Shown here: positions 9,158-16,873 of the stretch, piece by piece | Numbering within the stretch: position 1 is the first letter of the stretch | Layout: each line of letters opens with the position of its first letter | DNA from: Bacteroidota bacterium | Lineage (GTDB): Bacteria; Bacteroidota; Bacteroidia; UBA7662; JAIXUI01 | Reading direction: 5' to 3' | DNA: 63,790 nucleotides | Assembly (NCBI GenBank): GCA_027484125.1 | Contig: JAIXUI010000074.1 | Span: 1 to 63,790 of the forward strand | Notes under the pieces: generated by a model | The model's database searches: none | Seen by the model: only the letters and a program-made list of their open reading frames with translations | What the model was told of the DNA's origin: nothing | Program-made: the position numbers and the translations under genes

Positions 9158-9736
9158 TTACAATACTATTCCGTGTTTTTTTACAAGTTTTCTCAGATTG
9201 ATGAGCGCATAACGCATTCTACCCAAAGCAGTATTGATGCTCACATTAGTGAGGTCTGCGATTTCTTTGAAGCTTAAATCTTCATATAAACGCATTACCA
9301 GCACTTCTTTTTGTTCATCAGGAAGTTCAAGAATCAGCTCCTTAAGCCGATTATCAGTTTGTAACTTCATGATACTATCTTCTACATTTCCTTCCTTCAA
9401 ATCCAACACTTGGAAAATGTCGCTACCATCGGGCATTTGCGCTTTTGGCATTTTAGCTTGCTTTCTAAAATGGTCAATGCAAAGGTTTTGTGCTATGCGA
9501 AGTGCCCAGGGAAGAAACTTACCTTCCTCTGTGTATTTTCCAGCCTTAACGGTATCAATGATCTTGATGAAGGTGTCCTGAAAAATATCCAAAGCCAAGT
9601 CTCGGTTTCTAACTACAGCGTAGATATGGGTGTAGATGCGTTTTTTATGCTTATGAATAAGCATCTCGAGTGCGCGTTCGCTGCCTCGTACATAAGCCGA
9701 AACAAGCTCTTTATCGCTAATTCCCTGTGCGTTCAT
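9158..9736 (-). CDS. ECF-type RNA polymerase sigma-70 factor
   Basis: A 192-residue sigma factor with only regions 2 and 4. Region 2 contains DLALDIFQDTFIKIIDTV and WALRIAQNLCIDHFRKQAK. Region 4 contains EDLSFKEIADLTNVSINTAL followed by GRMRYALINLRK, the DNA-binding helix-turn-helix. No anti-sigma gene is adjacent; the next minus-strand gene is the GCS2 ligase. It is divergent from a uvrA paralogue (140 bases between starts), an arrangement I recall from other Bacteroidota but cannot check here. The start is fixed by a perfect Shine-Dalgarno, a rarity in this phylum (see separate entry). A weak promoter match (AAGATTTG at 9820-9813) lies upstream. Confidence 0.92.
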   Translation of the reverse strand: MNAQGISDKELVSAYVRGSERALEMLIHKHKKRIYTHIYAVVRNRDLALDIFQDTFIKIIDTVKAGKYTEEGKFLPWALRIAQNLCIDHFRKQAKMPKAQMPDGSDIFQVLDLKEGNVEDSIMKLQTDNRLKELILELPDEQKEVLVMRLYEDLSFKEIADLTNVSINTALGRMRYALINLRKLVKKHGIVL

Positions 9737-9740
9737 GGTG

Positions 9741-9749
9741 AACCTCCTT
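9741..9749 (-). promoter_or_regulatory. Unusual perfect Shine-Dalgarno of the sigma-factor gene
   Basis: On the minus strand AAGGAGGTT lies 6 bases (counted from GGAGG) before the ATG at 9736. Bacteroidota ribosomes generally hide the anti-Shine-Dalgarno, and no other start in this window that I examined has more than a weak match. The site therefore stands out and decides the start codon. Confidence 0.85.
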
Positions 9750-9876
9750 GTTTTTAAATTGGGTATCAGCGTAGTTTTCGAGCTATAGGCTTCTGTGGTG
9801 GTTTAATTGATTCAAATCTTGCAATAAAATTCCGGCCTGTCAATAGTCAAGGCGATATTTGCGGAAATTTTTTTTG

Positions 9877-12681
9877 ATGTCTCAAGACCTCTCTCCCAAC
9901 GAAGATCCGCGGGAGGCCATCTATATACGTGGTGCCCGCTTACACAACCTTCAAGGCATTGACTTGCGTATCCCACGTCAAACGCTGTGTGTAGTTACCG
10001 GTTTATCAGGTTCGGGAAAGTCGAGCTTAGTTTTCGACACTCTATATGCTGAAGGTCAGCGTCGTTATGTAGAGAGCCTTTCTGCCTACGCCAGGCAGTT
10101 TTTGGGGCGAATGAAGAAGCCCGAAGTGGATGCTATTCTAGGGCTTTCTCCAGCAATGGCCATTGAACAGAAGGTTATTAGTAGAAATCCTCGCTCTACA
10201 GTGGGTACTTCTACAGAAATCTACGATTATTTAAAACTGCTGTTTGCTCGAGTAGGACAAACACATTCTCCTATTAGCGGAGAGCTGGTTCGTAAACACC
10301 AGGTGAGTGATGTGGTGGATGCGGCTATGGAATACTTGAATGAGCGGGTAGAGGTTGCCGCTCCTTTTATTACTCACGGTCGATCATTGAAAGAAGAGCT
10401 TTCGGTGCTGGTACAAAAAGGATACGTCAGATTGAAGCTGCAACAGGAAACTATTAAAATTGAAGACTTACTTGAAAATGAAACGCAATTTGACTCGAAT
10501 GACTGCCTATTGCTGATTGATCGGCTTAAAATAGAAGAGGATGACGATTGCCGCCATCGGCTTTCCGACTCCATTCAAACAGCTTTCAATGAAGGGCATG
10601 GCACCTGTTACTTGTTAGTTGGCGAAGAGAAAAAGGCCTATTCCAACCGGTTTGAAGCTGACGGAATGGCATTTGAGGAACCCCATCCAAACTTCTTCAG
10701 CTTTTCAACCCCTCATGGAGCCTGTCGTACCTGTGAAGGTTTTGGAAGTGTGATTGGCATAGATGAAGAGTTGGTTTTCCCTGAAAAACACCTATCCGTT
10801 TATGAGGGCGCAATAGCGCCATGGCGTGGCGAGAAAATGCAAGAATGGCTGCAAGTACTGCTCAAAAATGGCTATAAATTCGACTTCCCCATTCACCGCT
10901 CATATGGAGAATTAAGTGAAGCAGAAAAATCATTGCTATGGACCGGTAACCAATGGTTTGAAGGGTTAAACACCTTCTTCAAACATCTCGAAGAGCAATC
11001 GTACAAAATCCAATACCGGGTGATGCTTTCGCGCTACCGCGGTCGTACTGTATGTCCGGATTGTAAAGGCACACGATTACGAAAAGACGCTGGATACGTA
11101 AAACTGGTTGATGTAAGCACAGGCGAGAAAATCAGTTTGCAAGAAATAGTCTTGCTTCCGGTTAAAAAGCTTTTACCAAAGCTTACCAACTGGACATTTG
11201 ATGCGATGCGAGAATCAATTGCGGAACGATTGATGGAAGAAATTCTTAGCAGACTGGGATTCCTTCAGGATGTGGGCTTGGGCTATCTCAACTTAAATCG
11301 CTTATCGAATACCTTATCTGGAGGAGAAAGCCAGCGCATTAAACTGGCAACCTCGCTCGGAAGCAACCTGAGCGGGTCGATGTATATCTTGGATGAGCCA
11401 AGCATAGGTTTACATCCCAGAGATAACGATCGCTTGGTTAGCATCCTCAAAAACCTAAGGGACAAAGGCAACACCGTTATAGTAGTTGAGCATGAAGAAG
11501 CCGTTATAAAAGCTGCAGATTACTTGGTTGACATCGGACCGGAAGCTGGTTCCGGTGGCGGAAAACTGGTTTACGCAGGCCAGCTTGAAGGATTGAAAGC
11601 TGACTCAGTAAGTCTTACCGGAGCATATTTATCAGGGCGAATGAGCATTAAAGTCCCTGAAGTAAGACGTAAAGCACAACATTACCTCAGGCTTTCCGGA
11701 GCTAGTGAGCACAACCTGAAAGGCATTTCAGTCAACATTCCACTTCAAATGCTGACTGTGATAACAGGTGTCAGCGGATCTGGAAAAACTACACTTATAA
11801 AGAGAATCCTATATCCGGCGCTCAAAAGAGCGATGTCGGGAACTGCTGATAAAGCTGGAAGCTTTCAAAAACTGGATGGCTGGAAAGGAAGATTGGAAGA
11901 TGTTGAATTGATTGACCAAAATCCTATTGGTAAGTCAAGCAGATCGAATCCGGCTACTTATTCTAAAGCCTACGACCTGATACGTAATTTATTCGCAGAA
12001 GAACCTCGTGCCAAAGCATCTGGTTTGAAAGCTGCAGCCTTTTCCTTTAATGTAGAAGGCGGAAGATGCGAGGTTTGCCAAGGCGAAGGCATTGTGAGGG
12101 TTGAGATGCAGTTTCTGGCAGATGTGGAATTAGAATGTGATGCCTGTAAAGGACAACGCTTTAAAGAAGATGTGCTGGAAGTGCGCTGGAAAGGAAAAAA
12201 CATTACCGAAGTCCTCTATTTAACCATCGAAGATGCGCTTGTTTTCTTCCATGATCAGAAAAACATCCTTGCTCGATTGCAGCCTTTGGCCGATGTTGGA
12301 CTTGGCTACATTCAATTAGGCCAAAGCTCTGCCACCCTTTCAGGAGGTGAAGCCCAGCGCATTAAACTTGCATCCTATCTTACAAAAGGACAATCGCGCC
12401 AGAATATGCTGTTTATCTTTGATGAACCAACTACCGGACTTCATTTTCACGATATTAATAAGTTGATGATTGCGTTCAATGCCCTTATCGACCAAGGCAA
12501 TTCCTTGTTGGTAATTGAGCATAATCACGAAGTAATTCAGTGCGCCGATTGGGTCATTGACCTTGGGCCAGAGGGAGGAGATGAAGGCGGCTATGTGGTA
12601 TTCGAAGGAACTCCCGAAGAATTGATTTCCTGTAAGGAAAGCTATACCGGAAAGTATTTGGCCACTAAAATGACGTCATGA
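9877..12681 (+). CDS. uvrA: UvrA-family excinuclease ATPase, with altered first zinc finger
   Basis: A 934-residue ABC-type ATPase of nucleotide excision repair that finds DNA damage and loads UvrB. Both ATP sites are intact: GLSGSGKSSLVFD (~42) with LSGGESQRIK, and GVSGSGKTTLIKR (~630) with LSGGEAQRIK. The C-terminal zinc module (CEVCQGEG ... CDACKGQRF) is complete. In the insertion domain only the second Cys pair remains (CRTCEGFG, ~283); where the first CxxC should be, the sequence reads NRFEADGMAFEEPHP. I chose ATG 9877; the in-frame TTG at 9859 overlaps a likely -7 box (GATATTTG, 9854-9861). It is divergent from the sigma gene and overlaps the methyltransferase gene by ATGA. Bacteroidota often carry two UvrA paralogues; this one may be the second. 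Confidence 0.93.
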   Translation: MSQDLSPNEDPREAIYIRGARLHNLQGIDLRIPRQTLCVVTGLSGSGKSSLVFDTLYAEGQRRYVESLSAYARQFLGRMKKPEVDAILGLSPAMAIEQKVISRNPRSTVGTSTEIYDYLKLLFARVGQTHSPISGELVRKHQVSDVVDAAMEYLNERVEVAAPFITHGRSLKEELSVLVQKGYVRLKLQQETIKIEDLLENETQFDSNDCLLLIDRLKIEEDDDCRHRLSDSIQTAFNEGHGTCYLLVGEEKKAYSNRFEADGMAFEEPHPNFFSFSTPHGACRTCEGFGSVIGIDEELVFPEKHLSVYEGAIAPWRGEKMQEWLQVLLKNGYKFDFPIHRSYGELSEAEKSLLWTGNQWFEGLNTFFKHLEEQSYKIQYRVMLSRYRGRTVCPDCKGTRLRKDAGYVKLVDVSTGEKISLQEIVLLPVKKLLPKLTNWTFDAMRESIAERLMEEILSRLGFLQDVGLGYLNLNRLSNTLSGGESQRIKLATSLGSNLSGSMYILDEPSIGLHPRDNDRLVSILKNLRDKGNTVIVVEHEEAVIKAADYLVDIGPEAGSGGGKLVYAGQLEGLKADSVSLTGAYLSGRMSIKVPEVRRKAQHYLRLSGASEHNLKGISVNIPLQMLTVITGVSGSGKTTLIKRILYPALKRAMSGTADKAGSFQKLDGWKGRLEDVELIDQNPIGKSSRSNPATYSKAYDLIRNLFAEEPRAKASGLKAAAFSFNVEGGRCEVCQGEGIVRVEMQFLADVELECDACKGQRFKEDVLEVRWKGKNITEVLYLTIEDALVFFHDQKNILARLQPLADVGLGYIQLGQSSATLSGGEAQRIKLASYLTKGQSRQNMLFIFDEPTTGLHFHDINKLMIAFNALIDQGNSLLVIEHNHEVIQCADWVIDLGPEGGDEGGYVVFEGTPEELISCKESYTGKYLATKMTS

Positions 12682-13511
12682 GTTTCCTGAGAAACATCTA
12701 CTATTGGCTAAGTCCAAGTTTACGTTTGCAAGCGAGAAGATGGTATTACTGGCCGGGTGATTTTCTCAAAGGAATTACCGGTAAACGGCCTGCGATGGTT
12801 CCACCAAAAGGTTTAACCTTCACCGGTGCCGGCGATTTCCTAAAAGAAGGTGCCAAATACGGAGACTATTTCAAAAAATACGGGCTGAAACCCCATGATC
12901 AAGTATTGGATGTGGGATGTGGACTGGGAAGGATGGCCGTACCGCTAACGAGTTATTTAACCCAGGAAGGAGGTTATTTGGGATTTGATATTATGCCAGC
13001 AGCAATCAACTGGTGTAATCGAGCAATCTCTTCCAGATTTCCTCCATTTAGGTTTGTGCATTATCAAGGAGGAAATGATCTATATAATACAGAGCGAAGC
13101 ACACTAAAACCCTTTCCTGCAAGAAACTCAACTTATGATTTTGCGATTCTCACCTCTGTATTTTCTCATTTGCAACCTGATGAAACCGCCTTCTTTCTAG
13201 AAGAGTTGAATCGTTGTTTAACGCCAAAAGGAACGGTATTCGCAACATTTTTCATTTATCCAGACGAAGCGCAAGCACCGTTCAATCCGGACTTTGCCTT
13301 TCCATTCGACTATGGCCATTATTGCTTGATGAACAACCAAGTGAAAGGAGCGAATGTGGCATACCGCAGTAGCTGGCTATTAAAGCTAATTGTGGAAAAA
13401 GGTTTTTGCATAAAACATCAACTTCCAGGATTTTGGCTCACAGGAAAAAAAGAGCATGAATTTCAGGATATCCTAATTTTACAAAAAGTAGACAACTCTG
13501 ACAATTCATAG
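12678..13511 (+). CDS. Class I SAM-dependent methyltransferase
   Basis: A 277-residue cytoplasmic protein. The SAM-binding motif I is VLDVGCGLGRMAVPL (~residue 76), followed by GFDIMPAAINWCNRA. The post-core segment YDFAILTSVFSHLQPDE fits a small-molecule methyltransferase. The N-terminal ~50 residues contain many Trp, Tyr and Arg and precede the core. The substrate is unknown. Its ATG overlaps the uvrA stop (12678-12681), so the two are translated from one mRNA; no functional link with repair is evident. Confidence 0.85.
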   Translation: MSFLRNIYYWLSPSLRLQARRWYYWPGDFLKGITGKRPAMVPPKGLTFTGAGDFLKEGAKYGDYFKKYGLKPHDQVLDVGCGLGRMAVPLTSYLTQEGGYLGFDIMPAAINWCNRAISSRFPPFRFVHYQGGNDLYNTERSTLKPFPARNSTYDFAILTSVFSHLQPDETAFFLEELNRCLTPKGTVFATFFIYPDEAQAPFNPDFAFPFDYGHYCLMNNQVKGANVAYRSSWLLKLIVEKGFCIKHQLPGFWLTGKKEHEFQDILILQKVDNSDNS

Positions 13512-13586
13512 ACAAAATCGCAAGAAGGGCTTGTAACATACGTTCAATCAATAATTTGCTGTTTCATTACTTTGTTAAAATACAAC

Positions 13587-14504
13587 ATGAAAGAGCAAAC
13601 TGAGTTGTTCAATTTACTGAGAGAAAAGTCACTTTCAAGTTCCGTTTTGGCCCAGTGGATTTCAGAAACCCTGGGGGTTAGCTTAGCTACAGCTTATAAA
13701 AAAATGAACGGCCATGTAAGGTTAACTTGGGAAGAGTATAAAAAGCTGGAACGTTCTGGCGATGATGTATTTGGCGATTCGTTTGGTAATCAGAGTTTTA
13801 AAGATGCTTTCCATGCCAACTATAGCCCGATGCAAATGGTTGAATTTTGGGCAGACACTATCAGCAACATTCTAAAAGCCGGACAAGAAGTCATCATTAG
13901 CTGCCACGAGCTCCCATTAGTCTATTTGTTTGATGATCCATTAGCGGCAGCCTATTGTTTGTTTCAACAGTACAAACTGGAAGAACCAACGAACCCACAA
14001 TCGTTTCAAAATTTTTACGAGACGCTTCCCGAAAAATTTCGATTTACATCTGCGCAATTGAAGGAAAATTTTCTGAAGATAAAAAGGACTGAAATCATAG
14101 ATCCTTTTGGTTTTCGGACATTTCCAAGAGGGTTAGCACAAATGAAAAATCAACTTTATATCGACCGTTCCATACAAGAAAAGTTGATAAGTACTTTTTC
14201 AGAAAGAGTTCGCAATTGGTGCATGGAAACTGACACCAACCGAAAAATCTGCACTAGAAAACTGTCACCTATACCGCTTTTGTACAACTTCTTGGTAATA
14301 CGTGAAAGTGGTAAAGTAATATGGGAGCCGTTTGGAAAACAAGGCCTCAAAATAAATCCAGGTAATGCCTTAAAGCCTCTTCAATCTGTAATCGAAGAGA
14401 TAGCAGCATCCAGCAGCGAAATAAGAAGTTGCAGCCTCAGCAGAGCGTATGTGGACAAAAAAGGAGAAGAATACCAGAGAATGATGCTAAATGAAGACTA
14501 CTAG
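13587..14504 (+). CDS. Hypothetical protein with N-terminal helix-turn-helix-like segment
   Basis: A 305-residue protein that I do not recognise as a named family. Residues ~5-50 (SVLAQWISETLGVSLATAYK) look like a small DNA-binding helix-turn-helix. The rest (~255 residues) is mixed alpha/beta without a clear motif, so it may be a transcription regulator with a sensing domain. There is no signal peptide or membrane segment. I chose ATG 13587 over the TTG at 13572 because the latter overlaps a near-consensus -7 box (TTACTTTG, 13567-13574). It stands alone between the uvrA-methyltransferase unit and a convergent small gene. Confidence 0.6.
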   Translation: MKEQTELFNLLREKSLSSSVLAQWISETLGVSLATAYKKMNGHVRLTWEEYKKLERSGDDVFGDSFGNQSFKDAFHANYSPMQMVEFWADTISNILKAGQEVIISCHELPLVYLFDDPLAAAYCLFQQYKLEEPTNPQSFQNFYETLPEKFRFTSAQLKENFLKIKRTEIIDPFGFRTFPRGLAQMKNQLYIDRSIQEKLISTFSERVRNWCMETDTNRKICTRKLSPIPLLYNFLVIRESGKVIWEPFGKQGLKINPGNALKPLQSVIEEIAASSSEIRSCSLSRAYVDKKGEEYQRMMLNEDY

Positions 14505-14527
14505 CATCCGCTCATACCACAAGGTTA

Positions 14528-14683
14528 TTAAGCTGCTTGCGATTGTGAAGCCTTAAGTCTTGATTGAAGCAGCTCTGCTGGAATGGAAATTCGGTACTTG
14601 AGTCTTAAATATCGTTGCATAACCGCTACGTTTTTACGACTCTTAACGGCTTTGCGAATGACAGATTCAATCAAACAATTCAT
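14528..14683 (-). CDS. Small basic protein, 51 residues (hypothetical)
   Basis: An open frame of 51 codons with ATG at 14683 and TAA at 14530-14528. It encodes a strongly basic peptide starting MNCLIESVIRKAVKSRKNVA and ending SRLKASQSQAA, with predicted helical character. It has about ten Lys/Arg and only two acidic residues, which would suit a nucleic-acid-binding protein. No Shine-Dalgarno or perfect promoter is seen, which is usual here. It resembles no family I know; it could also be chance. It lies in an otherwise empty 430-base gap, convergent with the helix-turn-helix gene. Confidence 0.4.
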   Translation of the reverse strand: MNCLIESVIRKAVKSRKNVAVMQRYLRLKYRISIPAELLQSRLKASQSQAA

Positions 14684-14887
14684 GGTGTGGTGGGGGTTAC
14701 AGGTTATTCCAAGAAACGATATTTTTTTATGTTAGTTTTAGTTTGATTTTGTTTTAACGATTTGTAACGAAAAGCACAAAATCATTTTACAAATTAAGCT
14801 TCAAATTTCCTCTAACACTTTGGGAGTGAACAGTGTTGGCTCTTTCAAATTAGAGCGTTCTAATTTCACAATAAAAACAAAGTCTAT
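14684..14887. other. A/T-rich spacer, nothing recognised
   Basis: About 200 A/T-rich bases lie upstream of the 51-codon frame and downstream of the YceI terminator. I find no exact TAnnTTTG box on the minus strand and no other feature. Confidence 0.4.
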
Positions 14888-14912
14888 AAAAAAAGGGGAG
14901 CTGTGCTCCCCC
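14888..14912 (-). terminator. Intrinsic terminator of the YceI gene
   Basis: A 7-bp G/C stem (GGGGAGC with GCTCCCC; 14895-14901 and 14905-14911) with a 3-base loop is followed on the minus strand by seven T (14894-14888). It lies about 22 bases past the YceI stop. Confidence 0.88.
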
Positions 14913-14933
14913 ATCATCTATAAAACTATGAAA

Positions 14934-15461
14934 TTAACCCTTCACCAACTGTATTTCAGCTAAAAGTTTAACCTCCTCACTTACTAAAACACCTCCGGTT
15001 TCAAGGGCAGCGTTCCAATTGAGCCCCCAATCCTTGCGATTGAGTTTGCCAGCAATGCTAAATCCTGATTTAATGTTTCCCCAAGGATCCTTTCCTTCAC
15101 CTGAAAACTCGGCATCCAAGGAAACTTCTTTGGTTTCACCATGCATGCTTAAAGATCCATGCAGTTCATATTCGTTACCACCTTTAGCTTTCAGGGTGCC
15201 CTGAAACAACATCTCTGGATAGGTAGATGCATCAAAGAAGTCGGCACTTTTCAAATGCTCGTCTCGCTGATTATTTCCAGTATTGATGCTGGAGATGTCG
15301 GCTTTAAACTGAACTTCTGCTCCATCTAGGCCATGATTACTTTCTTTAAGGCCGCCTTCAAACGTACCAAAAGAACCTGTAACAGTGCTGATCATCATGT
15401 GACGCACTTTAAACTGGATTTCGCTATGCGCGGGGTCAATACCCCATGTAGTATTTGCCAT
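14934..15461 (-). CDS. YceI-family lipid-binding protein
   Basis: A 175-residue protein of the YceI lipocalin-like fold, whose relatives bind polyisoprenoid or similar lipids. The start WGIDPAHSEIQFKVRHMMIS is the family's opening strand. Further marks are FDASTYPEMLFQGT and GELHGSLSMHGETKEV-like segments (here YELHGSLSMHGETKEVSLD). There is no signal peptide, so this is the cytoplasmic version rather than the periplasmic one. It has a perfect -7 box upstream and a strong terminator downstream, so it is monocistronic. Confidence 0.9.
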   Translation of the reverse strand: MANTTWGIDPAHSEIQFKVRHMMISTVTGSFGTFEGGLKESNHGLDGAEVQFKADISSINTGNNQRDEHLKSADFFDASTYPEMLFQGTLKAKGGNEYELHGSLSMHGETKEVSLDAEFSGEGKDPWGNIKSGFSIAGKLNRKDWGLNWNAALETGGVLVSEEVKLLAEIQLVKG

Positions 15462-15478
15462 ATGTTTATTTGTTCAAA

Positions 15479-15486
15479 CAAATGTA
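15479..15486 (-). promoter_or_regulatory. Putative -7 box of the YceI gene
   Basis: TACATTTG on the minus strand matches TAnnTTTG exactly and ends 17 bases before the ATG at 15461. No TTTG lies at the preferred 19-base spacing; the nearest are at 14 and 24 bases. Confidence 0.5.
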
Positions 15487-15551
15487 GAACATCAACTTGG
15501 CAAAATGGTTCAAAGAATTACAAAAAGAATTAAGCAGCTGTTTATATGCCG

Positions 15552-16391
15552 CTATTCGTAGGCTTTTAAACTAAGATCGAAGTTTCTAACTGTGTGGGTA
15601 AGCGCTCCCATAGAAATAAAATTCACACCTGTGAGCGCATACTCTCGCAAATTATTGGCATTGATGCCACCGGAAGCTTCTGTTTCTGTTCTTCCATCGA
15701 TGAAAGCAACTGATTCCTTTAGTTGTTTAGGGGTGAAGTTGTCTAACAGAATTCGTTTCACGTGTGCTGCATAGGGCATAATTTGTTCTACTTCAGCCAA
15801 GTTGCGCGCTTCTACTACAACTTCCAGCTTTTTACCCGAATCTTGCAAGTATTGAATGGTAGCTTCAATGGCAGCAACTATGCTACCTGCATAATCAATG
15901 TGATTATCCTTAAGCATGATGGCATCGTATAATCCGAATCGATGATTGGCACCTCCACCAATGCGAACAGCCTCTTTTTCCAAAGCGCGAAGCAGAGGTG
16001 TTGTTTTTCGAGTGTCTAGCAATTGACAGTTGGTGCCATCCATCAGCTGCTTCATTCTGTGGGTGAAGCTGGCAATTCCGCTCATTCGTTGCATCACATT
16101 AAGCACCAAACGTTCTGTTTTCAGGATGTCGCGGGTATTGCCTTCAATGAGAAAAGCCACATCCCCTACATGAATTTCTGCACCATCTTCAAGAAGTGGG
16201 GTCAGTTTAATCTGAAACTCAGGTCTTGAATAAAGCGCTTTTGCGAATTTCATTCCGGCAAGGATTCCTGTGTCTTTGACTAAGAGTCGTGCCTTTTGGC
16301 TTGCTTGCGCAGGAATGCAAGCTAAACTGCTGTGGTCACCATCGCCGATATCTTCGCGCAGCGACTCAGTGATAAAATCGTCTAATGTCAT
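15552..16391 (-). CDS. nadC: Nicotinate-nucleotide pyrophosphorylase (carboxylating)
   Basis: A 279-residue enzyme that converts quinolinate and PRPP to nicotinate mononucleotide, the step that enters de novo NAD synthesis. Key motifs are ERLVLNVMQRMSGIAS, LLDTRKTTPLLRALEK, RIGGGANHRFGLYDAIMLKD with NH next, and EASGGINANNL near the C-terminus. The length is normal. Its start overlaps the stop of the DUF4783 gene as ATGA (16388-16391), a pairing I recall from other Bacteroidota. No nadA or nadB is in the window. Confidence 0.95.
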   Translation of the reverse strand: MTLDDFITESLREDIGDGDHSSLACIPAQASQKARLLVKDTGILAGMKFAKALYSRPEFQIKLTPLLEDGAEIHVGDVAFLIEGNTRDILKTERLVLNVMQRMSGIASFTHRMKQLMDGTNCQLLDTRKTTPLLRALEKEAVRIGGGANHRFGLYDAIMLKDNHIDYAGSIVAAIEATIQYLQDSGKKLEVVVEARNLAEVEQIMPYAAHVKRILLDNFTPKQLKESVAFIDGRTETEASGGINANNLREYALTGVNFISMGALTHTVRNFDLSLKAYE

Positions 16392-16771
16392 TGAATTTCG
16401 AACTTCAACTGTTGAATGAGCATTTTTCCAGACTTATTCTTCAGGAGCAAATACGTTGCATACTCCTTGTTTTCCTCTGTAACCAAGTGGCCGATGGAAT
16501 AGGTAAGACCGTCTGAAGGCGCACCTTTGTGTACTATTTGAAATGATTTAGGTCGGTTTTTGATGAGGAAGTTTTTCACGATAACCTCAGCTTGCTGCCT
16601 AAGGTACCAGCCTTCACGACCATCAATGATAATTTCTACCGTATTATCGAACTGGCTTGCCAGCTCATTGGTTTTGATTTCCCGAATGTTTCGGGCGATT
16701 TGCTCGTAAGGATCCTGTGCTTCAAAGAAGGTAGGAAAGACAAGTGAAAAGAGGAGAATAAGAATTTTCAT
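16388..16771 (-). CDS. DUF4783-type small exported protein
   Basis: A 127-residue protein with signal peptide MKILILLFSLVFPTFFEAQ. The mature part (DPYEQIARNIREIKTNELAS, then VEIIIDGREGWYLRQQAEVI) resembles DUF4783 proteins, compact NTF2-like periplasmic proteins of unknown function. I chose ATG 16771; the upstream in-frame start at 16792 would add seven residues before the signal peptide. It is co-translated with nadC through an ATGA overlap. A 7-of-8 promoter match (TATGTTTT) lies at 16812-16805. Confidence 0.75.
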   Translation of the reverse strand: MKILILLFSLVFPTFFEAQDPYEQIARNIREIKTNELASQFDNTVEIIIDGREGWYLRQQAEVIVKNFLIKNRPKSFQIVHKGAPSDGLTYSIGHLVTEENKEYATYLLLKNKSGKMLIQQLKFEIQ

Positions 16772-16858
16772 AGGCAGGCGCCATTCCGGCACAGTAAGCG
16801 TGCCAAAACATAAGCGAAAATAAGATAATCATCTTTTCCCTGACGGAAATAGGAAATG

Positions 16859-16866
16859 TAATTTTG
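16859..16866 (+). promoter_or_regulatory. Putative -7 box of gpmI
   Basis: TAATTTTG matches TAnnTTTG exactly and ends only 7 bases before the ATG at 16874. The transcript would have almost no leader. No clear -33 element is present. Confidence 0.5.
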
Positions 16867-16873
16867 CAACATT

